Source of the DNA: Dactylosporangium sp. AC04546
GTDB lineage: Bacteria; Actinomycetota; Actinomycetes; Mycobacteriales; Micromonosporaceae
Direction: 5' to 3'
DNA length: 23,062 nt
Assembly (NCBI RefSeq): GCF_022095675.1
Contig: NZ_JAHYSG010000157.1
Location: forward strand, 1-23,062
Shown here: positions 7,653 through 14,595 of the stretch, in pieces
How positions within the stretch are numbered: position 1 is the stretch's first letter
Layout of the letters: each line of letters opens with the position of its first letter
Notes under the pieces: generated by a model
The model's database searches: none
What the model was told of the DNA's origin: nothing
Seen by the model: only the letters and a program-made list of their open reading frames with translations
Made by a program: the position numbers and the translations under genes

Positions 7653-9112
7653 GCGGGGACCTCCTCGTAGGCGCGCGCGTCGAAGCGGCGCATGCGCTGG
7701 CGGAAGCGCCAGGTCGAGCCGGGCCAGAGGGTGGAGTTGCGGCCGGTCGGGTCCAGGTACCAGCTCCGGCAGCCGCCCGTCGCCCAGACCGTGGACGCCA
7801 TCCGGTGGTCGAGGCGCTCGAGGTACCGCCGCTGCACCTCGGGACGCGGCTCGACGGTCGCCAGCCCGCGGGCGCGCATGCGGTCGAGCGCCGCCATCAC
7901 GTAGTTGAGCTGCGACTCGATCATCAGCACGACCGAGTTGTGGCCGAGGCCGGTGTTCGGGCCGAGCAGCAGGAACAGGTTGGGGAAGCCGGCGACCGTG
8001 GTGCCGCGGTACGCCTTCGGGCTGCCCTGCCAGACCTCGGCGAGCGACCGGCCGTCGCGGCCCCGCAGCCGCTCGGCGATCGGCAGGTCGGTGACGTGGA
8101 AGCCGGTGCCGAACACGATGACGTCGGCCGGGTGCTCGGTGCCGTCGCGGGTGACGACGCCGTGCGGGCGGACCTCGGCGATCGGGTCGGTGACCAGCTC
8201 GACGTTGTCGCGCGTCAGGGCCGGGTAGTAGGTGTTCGACTTGAGGACCCGCTTGCAGCCCAGCGCGTAGTCGGGGCTGAGCTTCGCGCGCAGGGCCGGG
8301 TCGCGCACGGCCCGGCGCAGGTTCAGCAGGGCGAGCCGCTGCGCGTATCGCATGACCCACGGGCGCAGGAAGCCGACGACGGTCGCCTCGACCTGCCAGT
8401 ACACGATCGTCCGCATGATCCGCTGGGCGCCGGGGATTCGGCGGTACGTCCAGTGCTCCCACGGTCGCAGCGGGCGCTCGTGCCGGGGGATCACCCACGC
8501 CGGGGTCCGCTGGAAGAGCGACAGCCGGCCCACGACGGGCTGGATCGCCGGCACGATCTGGATCGAGGACGCGCCGGTGCCGATCACGGCGACCCGCTTG
8601 CCGGCGAGGTCGGCGTCGTGGTTCCAGCGCGCCGAGTGGAACGTCTCACCCTGGAAGGTCTCCAGGCCGGCGAGCTTCGGCACGATCGGCTCGTTGAGCG
8701 GCCCGCCGGCCGAGATGAGCACGTCGGCGGTCCACTCCTCGAACGAGTCCGCGCGGGAGGTCTCGATCCGCCAGTGCCGCGCCGCGCCGTCCCAGGACGC
8801 CTGCCGTACCTCGGTGCCGAAGCGGATGCTCGGGCGCAGGTCGTAGCGGTCGGCGACGCGGCGCAGGTAGTCCCAGATCTCCGGCTGCGGCGAGTAGGTG
8901 TTGCTCCACGTGGGGTTCAGCGCGAACGAGAACGAGTACACGTGGGAGGGCACGTCGCAGGCGCAGCCCGGGTAGCCGTTGTCGCGCCAGGTGCCGCCCA
9001 GGTCCTCGGCCCGCTCGAAGACGACGAAGTCGTGGTGGCCGCGCTGCCTGAGCCGGATGGCGGCGCCGAGGCCGCCGAACCCCGCCCCGACGACGGCGAC
9101 ACGGACGTGCAT
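7649..9112 (-). CDS. Flavin-containing Baeyer-Villiger-type monooxygenase
   Basis: A 487-residue FAD/NADPH monooxygenase. The FAD dinucleotide motif GAGFGG is at residues 9-14. The segment GGTWRDNGYPGCACDVPSH (39-57) is typical of BVMOs. The BVMO fingerprint FxGxxxHxxxW appears as FQGETFHSARWN (153-164), with Asn where Pro or Asp is usual. The NADPH-binding GTGASS starts near 178, and GPNTGLGHNS lies near the C-terminal third. The start at 9112 has AAGGGGG just upstream. It is first gene of an operon with the hydrolase. Likely converts a ketone to an ester or lactone. Closest concepts are MymA/EthA-like and PAMO/CHMO-like enzymes; substrate unknown. Confidence 0.94.
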   Translation of the reverse strand: MHVRVAVVGAGFGGLGAAIRLRQRGHHDFVVFERAEDLGGTWRDNGYPGCACDVPSHVYSFSFALNPTWSNTYSPQPEIWDYLRRVADRYDLRPSIRFGTEVRQASWDGAARHWRIETSRADSFEEWTADVLISAGGPLNEPIVPKLAGLETFQGETFHSARWNHDADLAGKRVAVIGTGASSIQIVPAIQPVVGRLSLFQRTPAWVIPRHERPLRPWEHWTYRRIPGAQRIMRTIVYWQVEATVVGFLRPWVMRYAQRLALLNLRRAVRDPALRAKLSPDYALGCKRVLKSNTYYPALTRDNVELVTDPIAEVRPHGVVTRDGTEHPADVIVFGTGFHVTDLPIAERLRGRDGRSLAEVWQGSPKAYRGTTVAGFPNLFLLLGPNTGLGHNSVVLMIESQLNYVMAALDRMRARGLATVEPRPEVQRRYLERLDHRMASTVWATGGCRSWYLDPTGRNSTLWPGSTWRFRQRMRRFDARAYEEVPA

Positions 9113-9118
9113 GCGGCC

Positions 9119-9144
9119 CCCTTGGTACTAGACGGTACCAAGGG
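9119..9144. promoter_or_regulatory. Operator candidate: 10+6+10 inverted repeat upstream of the monooxygenase
   Basis: Arms CCCTTGGTAC (9119-9128) and GTACCAAGGG (9135-9144) are perfect, with spacer TAGACG. The repeat starts 6 nt upstream of the monooxygenase ATG and covers its ribosome binding site. It differs from the tetR palindrome, so a second regulator encoded elsewhere is implied. It could also act as an mRNA hairpin over the start. Confidence 0.7.
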
Positions 9145-9170
9145 ACGTTACCATCGGGTAGCTTGCCGGC

Positions 9171-9205
9171 GGAAGGGCTCCCCCCGCACTGAGGGGAGCC
9201 CTTCC
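9171..9205 (-). terminator. Hairpin terminator of the four-paralogue cluster
   Basis: Perfect 13-bp arms (9171-9183 and 9193-9205, GGAAGGGCTCCCC type) with a 9-nt loop begin 8 bp downstream of the stop at 9214. There is no U tract, as is common in high-GC actinobacteria. It separates the cluster from the monooxygenase promoter on the same strand. Confidence 0.8.
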
Positions 9206-9213
9206 ACGTGCCG

Positions 9214-10248
9214 TTACAGGCCGAGCAGGCGGTCGAGGAAGTCGCGGTAGCCGCGGACCGCCGCGCGCAGCCGCTCGGTGTCGTCGCCGTCGCCCTGCCA
9301 GTCGGTGAGCCGCCGGCGCTGCTCCTCCAGGCCGGCGGTGAGCGATGCGACGGCCTCGCCGACGAGCTGGTCGGCCTCGCCGGCCACGGAGCGGGGGTCG
9401 TCGATGAAGCGCAGCTGGAGCTCGCGCCAGCGCTCGCGGAGGCCGTCCACGGCGCCGTCGGCCCAGAAGGCGCCGAGCGGCTCCGGCTCGATCGCGCCCG
9501 GCCGCAGCGCCTCCGGCTCGCCGCCGGGCTCGCCGGTCGCCGCCGCAACCGGTTCGCCGTCGGTGGTCTCCCCGGTGGCTTCAGTCTCGGCGAGCGTGTC
9601 GCTGTCGGCGTAGGTGTCGGTGTCAGTGCTCGCGTCGGCGCCGGCGGCCGGGGGTTCGGTGTCGACCGAGCCGGCGCGCAGCTGGGTGGCGTGCTCGGCC
9701 GCCCAGGAGCGGTCCCCCGAGTCGTCGAAGGCGCGGGTGTGATCGTCGCGGGCACCCTCGTCGACGGGCTGGACGTCGAGGTCGCTGACGTCGGTGCGGC
9801 CCGGCTGCCCGGCCTCCCACCGGCGGTCCTCGGCGGCCTCGTCGCGCTCGTCCTCGGCCACCGGATCCCCGGCCGGGGAGTCGGTGCGCTCCGCGGCGAC
9901 GTCCTCGTCCACGCGGTCGCCGATCGCGTCCCGGCCGTGGTGGTCGGCGAGCACGTCGCGGTCCTCGGCCTCGCGCACCTCCTCGTCGGCGAGCGCCTCG
10001 TCGCGGTCGACGACCTCGGCGTCCGGGTCGTCGGGGTCGTCACGGTCGTCACGGTCGGTCTCGGAGGTACCGGAGACATAGGTTCCGGCCGGATAGGTCT
10101 GCTCCCGGTCGGGGTCGGCGTCGACCCCCTCGGCGTCGGCCGCGTGGGCGGTGCCGACGGCCGGCTCGTCCCGGTCGTCGTGCTCACCGCGCCGCGGCTC
10201 GGGGACATACGTCTCGCCGACCACCGGCCCGCGCTGTTCCTGCTGCAT
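9214..10248 (-). CDS. Acidic low-complexity protein with C-terminal W.ELQ.RF.DDP domain (paralogue 1)
   Basis: A 344-residue protein, last gene of the cluster. Residues 1 to about 265 are very rich in Asp, Glu, Ala, Thr and Arg with runs such as DRDDRDDPDDPD, probably disordered. The C-terminal 75 residues carry the shared domain: WRELQLRFIDDP, then AGEADQLVGEAV, and LRAAVRGYRDFLDRLLGL. No signal peptide or membrane segment, so probably cytoplasmic. AAAGGA lies 8 nt before the ATG at 10248. The gene starts 21 bp after paralogue 2 and is followed by a hairpin. The function is unknown to me; similar domains occur in hypothetical proteins of actinobacteria (recollection). Confidence 0.85.
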   Translation of the reverse strand: MQQEQRGPVVGETYVPEPRRGEHDDRDEPAVGTAHAADAEGVDADPDREQTYPAGTYVSGTSETDRDDRDDPDDPDAEVVDRDEALADEEVREAEDRDVLADHHGRDAIGDRVDEDVAAERTDSPAGDPVAEDERDEAAEDRRWEAGQPGRTDVSDLDVQPVDEGARDDHTRAFDDSGDRSWAAEHATQLRAGSVDTEPPAAGADASTDTDTYADSDTLAETEATGETTDGEPVAAATGEPGGEPEALRPGAIEPEPLGAFWADGAVDGLRERWRELQLRFIDDPRSVAGEADQLVGEAVASLTAGLEEQRRRLTDWQGDGDDTERLRAAVRGYRDFLDRLLGL

Positions 10249-10269
10249 CGCAAGCGTCCTTTCCCGGCC

Positions 10270-10881
10270 CTACGACCGGTTGCTGGTGTCGTGGGGCACG
10301 TCGTCGGACGCCCGCTGCCGGGGGACGTCAGCGGTTTCAGGGGTTTCAGGGGTTTCGGTGCCGAGGAGCGAGGCGAACAGCGTCCGGTAGTGCACCACGG
10401 CCTGCCGGAGCTGCTCGGTGGTCGCCTCGCCGCGCTCGCTGAGGCCGCTGATCTCATGGGCGTCGCGGTAGTGCCCGAGCGTGCGCGCGTGCTCGACGGA
10501 GAGGGTGGCGACCTGCTCGTCGTAGTCGCCGGTGGGGTAGCCGCGCTCGGCGATCAGCTCGGTGACCAGCGCGTCCGCGTCGCGGACCGCGCCGGCCGGG
10601 TCGTCCAGGAACCGGGCCTGGATCTCCTCCCAGGACGCCGCGTACCGGGTACGCGCCGCGGGATCGAGCTCGCGCAGCTCCAGGGTGGCGTGGCGGCGCT
10701 CCCGCTCGCGCAGCTCCCGCTCGACGGCCAGGCGGCTGTCGCCCTCGGCGACGGCCCGGTCGTACTCGGGACCGAATCGCTGCTGCAGGGCGCGCCGCCG
10801 GGTGACGAACCAGATGCCGTAGCCGAGCGCGGCGATCACCAGGAGCACGATGATCGTGAGCAGAACTTGGGTGGCTGTCAT
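10270..10881 (-). CDS. Membrane-anchored W.E.Q.RF.DDP domain protein (paralogue 2)
   Basis: A 203-residue protein. Residues about 5-27 form one transmembrane helix (VLLTIIVLLVIAALGYGIWFV) followed by RRR, predicting the bulk to be cytoplasmic. A charged helical stretch (about 35-80, AVERELRERERRHATLEL) looks like coiled coil. The shared domain follows as SWEEIQARFLDDP with AVRDADALVTEL, then a longer insert than in the other copies, and LRQAVVHYRTLFASLLG. The most divergent of the four. AAGGAGG precedes the ATG by 6 nt, and that site can pair with an upstream CCTCC (10888-10903). The tail TPETPETADV is low complexity. Function unknown. Confidence 0.85.
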   Translation of the reverse strand: MTATQVLLTIIVLLVIAALGYGIWFVTRRRALQQRFGPEYDRAVAEGDSRLAVERELRERERRHATLELRELDPAARTRYAASWEEIQARFLDDPAGAVRDADALVTELIAERGYPTGDYDEQVATLSVEHARTLGHYRDAHEISGLSERGEATTEQLRQAVVHYRTLFASLLGTETPETPETADVPRQRASDDVPHDTSNRS

Positions 10882-10887
10882 GGCGGT

Positions 10888-10903
10888 CCTCCTTCAATGG
10901 AGG
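10888..10903 (-). promoter_or_regulatory. Hairpin sequestering the ribosome binding site of paralogue 2
   Basis: On the minus-strand mRNA, CCUCC and GGAGG are separated by 6 nt, and the GGAGG is the Shine-Dalgarno sequence of the gene starting at 10881. The 5-bp stem would mask it. This may tune translation relative to neighbours in the same transcript. Confidence 0.4.
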
Positions 10904-10944
10904 TATTCCCGCCGATGACCGGCCCTCAAACGGAACGACGAATG

Positions 10945-11694
10945 TCACGGCCCCACAAGGTGGTTGAGGAAGTCGCGGTACCCGTGGACGGCCGCCCGCA
11001 GCTGCTCGGTGTCGTCGCGGCCGGACGCCCGCCAGGTGCTCAGCTGGTCCTTGCGCGCGTTCAGCGACGCGGTCACCCCGGCGAGCGCGTCGTCGATGAG
11101 GCGCTCGGCCTCTCCGGCCGCGGTCTGCGGGTCGTCGACGAACCGCATCTGCAGCTCCTGCCAGCGGGTCCGGACCTCGTACGCGTGTCCCTCGGTGGTG
11201 AGCGGCGCGGTGACCGAGTATCCGCCGCCGGACTGCGCCCCGTACCCGGGCTGCGGCGTCGAGGTGCCGTAGCCGCCACCGCCGCTGTTGTACGCGGGCA
11301 CCGACGACATCGGCGCGCCGGGCACCGGCTGGCCGTACCCGCTCGCGGCGGTCGGCATCCCGGTGCCGGGCATGCCGGGCACGTTCTGGACCCCACCGGG
11401 CATGCCGCCGGGCATACCACCGGGCATGCCACCGGGGGGCATACCACCAGGCATACCTCCGGGCATGCCGGGCATCCCCGGCTGGGCTAGCCCGGCGGGC
11501 GCCGCGGTGGGCGGGACGCCGGGGGCCGCCTGGATCCCAGCCGTGGCCGCCTGGGCCGGTGGACGCGGAGCCGGGGGCGCCGACCCGGCGACCTCGGCGT
11601 CCTCTTCCTCCTCCTTACCGCCACGCAGCAGGATCCACCCACCTACCGCGAGAGCGATCACCACCAGCCCGATCGTGATGGTCGTGGAGTTCAT
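10945..11694 (-). CDS. Membrane-anchored protein with MPGG repeats and W.ELQ.RF.DDP domain (paralogue 3)
   Basis: A 249-residue protein. Residues 6-23 form a transmembrane helix ([18 protein letters not shown]), then KEEEED. Residues about 40-165 are a flexible Pro/Gly/Ala/Met linker with tandem MPGG units and Gly/Tyr/Ser-rich stretches. The C-terminal domain reads [12 protein letters not shown], then [12 protein letters not shown] and [18 protein letters not shown]. It is very close to paralogues 1 and 4, also at DNA level, suggesting recent duplication. The start at 11694 has AAGGAG upstream and lies 12 bp after paralogue 4, so they share a transcript. There is no signal-peptidase site; probably an anchored protein with its domain on a long tether. 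Function unknown. Confidence 0.87.
   Translation of the reverse strand: MNSTTITIGLVVIALAVGGWILLRGGKEEEEDAEVAGSAPPAPRPPAQAATAGIQAAPGVPPTAAPAGLAQPGMPGMPGGMPGGMPPGGMPGGMPGGMPGGVQNVPGMPGTGMPTAASGYGQPVPGAPMSSVPAYNSGGGGYGTSTPQPGYGAQSGGGYSVTAPLTTEGHAYEVRTRWQELQMRFVDDPQTAAGEAERLIDDALAGVTASLNARKDQLSTWRASGRDDTEQLRAAVHGYRDFLNHLVGP
11383..11480 (-). repeat. Tandem MPGG-coding repeat
   Basis: About eight 12-15 bp units of the type GGCATGCCGCC/GGCATACCACC encode Met-Pro-Gly-Gly or Met-Pro-Gly in the linker of paralogue 3. Units alternate CATGCC and CATACC. Such a tract can vary in copy number between strains. Confidence 0.8.
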
Positions 11695-11706
11695 CTGGTC
11701 GGCTCC

Positions 11707-12426
11707 TTACAGGCTCAGGATGCGGTCGAGGAACTCGCGGTAGTCGCGCAGCGAGGCGCGCAGGTTCTCGGTGTCCAGACCGCGGGCGGCCCGCTGCTGG
11801 TGCAGCTGGCTGCGGCGGGCGTCGAGCGAGGCGGACAAGGCGCTGACCGCCTCCTGCACCAGCCGCTCGGCCTCCCCCGCGACGAGGTGCGGGTCGTCGA
11901 GGAAGCGCATCTGCAGCTCCTGCCACCGCCCGCGGATGCGCTGGCGGTCGGAGTCGTTCCACAGGGCTGCGAGCGCGGTCACGGAGCCGGAACCGTTGTT
12001 CGACCGGTAGGTCGAGCCGGAGGCGCTCGGCGGCGGCAGGCCCTCCGCCGAGTCTCCGGCGGCGCCACGGAATGCGATCCCGCTCGTTGGCACACCACTG
12101 GCCGGGGACGGCACTGCCGGAGCTTCGTCGTCAGCCTGGGGCGCCAGTTCGTCGCCTTCAGGTTGCATGCGCGCGATCCTTTCGTTCTCGGGCGAAGCCC
12201 GGCCCGGCCGAACCGGGCACCGGTGCAGGACGGGCCTACCCGGTCTGAGGCGCGCCACACTCGCCGCGGCCGCCCTGCCCCTGGGACGTGTACCCCGCAC
12301 GTGGTGCACCACGGAGTCCACTGTGGACACGACGGCCCCGGCCGGTCGGCGGCGCGAGCGCACGAACAGGCGCAGCAGCGTGCCGATGAGCAGGGCTATC
12401 CCGATACAGGCGACCGCCAGCGACAT
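11707..12426 (-). CDS. Membrane-segment W.ELQ.RF.DDP domain protein (paralogue 4), start uncertain
   Basis: A 239-residue frame from ATG 12426. Residues 2-22 form a transmembrane helix (LAVACIGIALLIGTLLRLFV), followed by RSRRR. Residues about 44-85 are Arg/Pro-rich with rare AGG and AGA codons. The shared domain follows: [24 protein letters not shown], and LRASLRDYREFLDRILSL. An internal ATG at 12168 has AAAGGA 8 nt upstream and begins MQPEG, closely resembling the start of paralogue 1 (MQQEQ with the same AAAGGA spacing). It may be the main start, giving a soluble 153-residue form. Two palindromes lie between the starts (12300-12313 and 12316-12328). ATG 12426 also has an AAGGGGGG. First gene of the cluster. 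Function unknown. Confidence 0.75.
   Translation of the reverse strand: MSLAVACIGIALLIGTLLRLFVRSRRRPAGAVVSTVDSVVHHVRGTRPRGRAAAASVARLRPGRPVLHRCPVRPGRASPENERIARMQPEGDELAPQADDEAPAVPSPASGVPTSGIAFRGAAGDSAEGLPPPSASGSTYRSNNGSGSVTALAALWNDSDRQRIRGRWQELQMRFLDDPHLVAGEAERLVQEAVSALSASLDARRSQLHQQRAARGLDTENLRASLRDYREFLDRILSL
12300..12328. promoter_or_regulatory. Two adjacent palindromes inside the 5' part of paralogue 4
   Basis: CGTGGTGCACCACG (12300-12313) is a perfect 14-bp palindrome, and GTCCAC-T-GTGGAC (12316-12328) a perfect 6+1+6 repeat two bases on. They lie about 130 bp upstream of the internal ATG at 12168. Candidate operators for an internal promoter, or mRNA structure. Confidence 0.4.
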
Positions 12427-12490
12427 CGCGCACCCCCCTTCGGACCAGCCCCAGCCTTACCCCGATCGAGGCGTCCGGAGCCCGTGACGG

Positions 12491-12528
12491 GGCCGGTCAC
12501 CCGCGTTCCCACCCACGGGTGACCGGCC
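12491..12528 (-). terminator. Hairpin terminator of the peroxidase gene
   Basis: Perfect 13-bp arms (12491-12503 and 12516-12528, GGCCGGTCACCCG type) with a 12-nt loop begin 11 bp downstream of the peroxidase stop at 12540. No U tract. It isolates the peroxidase from the downstream four-paralogue cluster. Confidence 0.78.
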
Positions 12529-12539
12529 GGCGTCGGGGC

Positions 12540-14501
12540 TCAGACGGGCGGCGCGAAGAAGACGTTGCGCTCCAGCTCGGCGCGCGGGATGTCGGTGTTG
12601 TCGGCGATCACGTCGCCGAGGTTGCGGCGGTAGTCCAGGCCGTAGGCGCGGCGGATGAACGTCAGGCCGGGGTCGTTACGGTAGAAGAAGCGGTCGCCGT
12701 CGCGCAGGGCCTGGAACTGCCGGGTCCAGATGGCGAGCTGGAGCTCGCCGAACTCGGTGCCGGGCACGTGCGGCTCGCTCACCATCCCGACGAACGCGTC
12801 GACCCTGTCCACCGAGCCGTAGACCGCCTTGAGCCGGGCGGCGAGCGCGGTGCGGCGGGTGGCCCGGGTGACCGAGGTCTCGGCCGCCTCCTCCGCGGGG
12901 GCGATCCGCTTGCCCTCGATGTCGAACAGGGCGGTGAAGTCCAGGCTGTTCGGGTCGTCGATCTCCTTGCCCGCGGTCAGGGTGGGATCGCGCGGAAAGG
13001 CGTCCGTCGGCTCGCCGGTGATCGCCCGGAACGAGCGGCGGGGTTGCAGGCCGTAGGCGCGGCGCAGGTCGTTGTAGCCGGGCATGCCGTGGTCGCGGCC
13101 GCGCAGCACGTCGACCGCGCCGAGGTCCACGACGCTGGTGAAGCAGTCGGGCAGCTCGGCGCCGTCGAGGCAGCGCGGGTTGCCGGGGACCGGGATCTGG
13201 AACAGGACGCTGCGGAGCTGGTTGTCGATCTGCTCGTCGTTGCGGTACTCCGACTCTCCGCCGATGCCCCGCAGCAGCGGGCCGAGCTGCACCGCCGGTA
13301 CGAGATCCGGGTTGAAATAGGCGACGTTGAGCGGCACGGCCAGCTCGACCTCGTCGCCGTCGACGGTGACCTCGACGCCCTGTTTCTGGAAGGCCTCCAG
13401 CTGGGCGGCCGGGTAGCGGTCGGTGTCCGACGACATCTCGAGCTCGCCGTGGATCATGCTGTGCGCGCGGTACCCGACCGTGGCGAACTCGTTCGAGAGC
13501 GTCGCGTCGACGTCGGGCTTGTAGCCGCGGTACTGCGGCAGCCGCACGCCCATCGCGGGCAGGAACTGCTCGTAGGTGATGTACTGCTGCTCGGCGATGA
13601 CGACCCGCCGGGCGATCTGGAACTTCTGCTCGGCGGTGAGGCCGGCGGGCAGCTTGTCGACGATCCGGTTGTGCTCCCGGGCGAAGAGGGTCTGTACCGC
13701 GGTGAGCCCGATGTTCTCGTTGGCCCGCACGTCCCCGGCGACCATGGCCCGGCCGGGCCGGCCGCGCAGCAGCCCGTCGATCGACATCGTCGGCGCGGTG
13801 CTCGCGTCGCCGCGGCTGTCCCGGCGCGGCAGGTAGCCGCCGGGCAGCAGCAGGTGCGGGCCGTTGTTGGCCATGTTCCCGTCGACCGGCCCCTCACGCA
13901 GCCACTCGAGGCGCGCGTCGGTGCCGCCGTAGACGGCCCAGGCGTCGACGTACGAGCTGACGAGGTTGGTCTGCTGGCGGACCCCGCCGCCGGGCGCGGC
14001 GTTGGAGCGGTTGAACGGGATCACCCCGAGCGTGTTCGAGAACGTCTCGAGCGGGTCGGCGGCGTTGAACACGATGTCGGCCGCGCCCGGCGGCGGCTGC
14101 TCGTCGGGCGGCGCGTCCCGCAGCCCGACGGTGTGGTCGACGAACTGGCCCCAGACGAAGCCCCACTGGCTGACCCGCCGGTCGTTGAACACGTTCTGGT
14201 GCGAGTCGTTGAACACGCGGTTACTGATCCAGCGGACGTTCGGCCCCTGGACCATCGCGCCGCGGCCGTCCGCGTAGACCGCGGGCGCCACCCGGCTGTA
14301 CGGCTTGCCCGAGCGCCCCCAGTCGGAGTGCGCCCGGTTGTTCCCGGACCCGTCGAGGCTCTGCACCTCGAACGCGAGACCGCTCCCCCGGCCGGGTGGC
14401 CGGCGGCGGTCCACGGTCCGCTCGGCGGCGAGGGCCGTTCCCCCGGCCACCACCAGCGCGATCGCTACGAGCGGTATGAGCTTGCCGACGCGATGACCCA
14501 T
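12540..14501 (-). CDS. Secreted animal-type haem peroxidase
   Basis: A 653-residue member of the peroxidase-cyclooxygenase superfamily. The N-terminus is a signal peptide (positive MGHRVGK, hydrophobic core to about 22, likely cleavage after ALA near 25), so the enzyme acts outside the cell. The distal pair is D122-H123 in WGQFVDH, the catalytic Arg is R259 in AGDVRANE with E262, and the proximal His is H347 in YRAHSMI. RGRDHGMPGYN follows later. D122 and E262 match the two residues that form haem ester bonds in myeloperoxidase. The ATG at 14501 was chosen over one 12 codons upstream because GGAGGA precedes it and the signal peptide starts there. It would oxidise halides or phenolic compounds with H2O2; substrate unknown. 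It follows the response regulator by 87 bp. Confidence 0.93.
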   Translation of the reverse strand: MGHRVGKLIPLVAIALVVAGGTALAAERTVDRRRPPGRGSGLAFEVQSLDGSGNNRAHSDWGRSGKPYSRVAPAVYADGRGAMVQGPNVRWISNRVFNDSHQNVFNDRRVSQWGFVWGQFVDHTVGLRDAPPDEQPPPGAADIVFNAADPLETFSNTLGVIPFNRSNAAPGGGVRQQTNLVSSYVDAWAVYGGTDARLEWLREGPVDGNMANNGPHLLLPGGYLPRRDSRGDASTAPTMSIDGLLRGRPGRAMVAGDVRANENIGLTAVQTLFAREHNRIVDKLPAGLTAEQKFQIARRVVIAEQQYITYEQFLPAMGVRLPQYRGYKPDVDATLSNEFATVGYRAHSMIHGELEMSSDTDRYPAAQLEAFQKQGVEVTVDGDEVELAVPLNVAYFNPDLVPAVQLGPLLRGIGGESEYRNDEQIDNQLRSVLFQIPVPGNPRCLDGAELPDCFTSVVDLGAVDVLRGRDHGMPGYNDLRRAYGLQPRRSFRAITGEPTDAFPRDPTLTAGKEIDDPNSLDFTALFDIEGKRIAPAEEAAETSVTRATRRTALAARLKAVYGSVDRVDAFVGMVSEPHVPGTEFGELQLAIWTRQFQALRDGDRFFYRNDPGLTFIRRAYGLDYRRNLGDVIADNTDIPRAELERNVFFAPPV

Positions 14502-14574
14502 GACTCCTCCACAGGTGCATCCGCCTCGCCGAGACACATGCTTCGCCGTGGAGTGGTGGCGGTCAATGAAGGCC

Positions 14575-14595
14575 GCCTCAAGTCTGACTTAAGGC
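14575..14595 (-). terminator. Near-perfect inverted repeat over the response-regulator stop
   Basis: GCCTCAAGTC and GACTTAAGGC pair 9 of 10 around one central base and include the TAA stop at 14589-14591. It may attenuate read-through into the peroxidase gene. No U tract. Confidence 0.4.

Noticed and set aside
11383..11480. Regularly spaced short repeats as a possible CRISPR array
   Set aside because: Units are 12-15 bp with no spacers and encode an in-frame MPGG linker.
9208..11490. A 760-codon plus-strand frame across the paralogue cluster
   Set aside because: Antisense shadow; it includes stretches such as GVGVGVSARVGAG and no recognisable domain, while the minus strand shows four ordered genes with ribosome binding sites.
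14502..14537. A 12-codon N-terminal extension of the peroxidase (start at 14537)
   Set aside because: The signal peptide and GGAGGA ribosome binding site fit the ATG at 14501; the extension has Cys/Gly residues unlike a signal peptide start.
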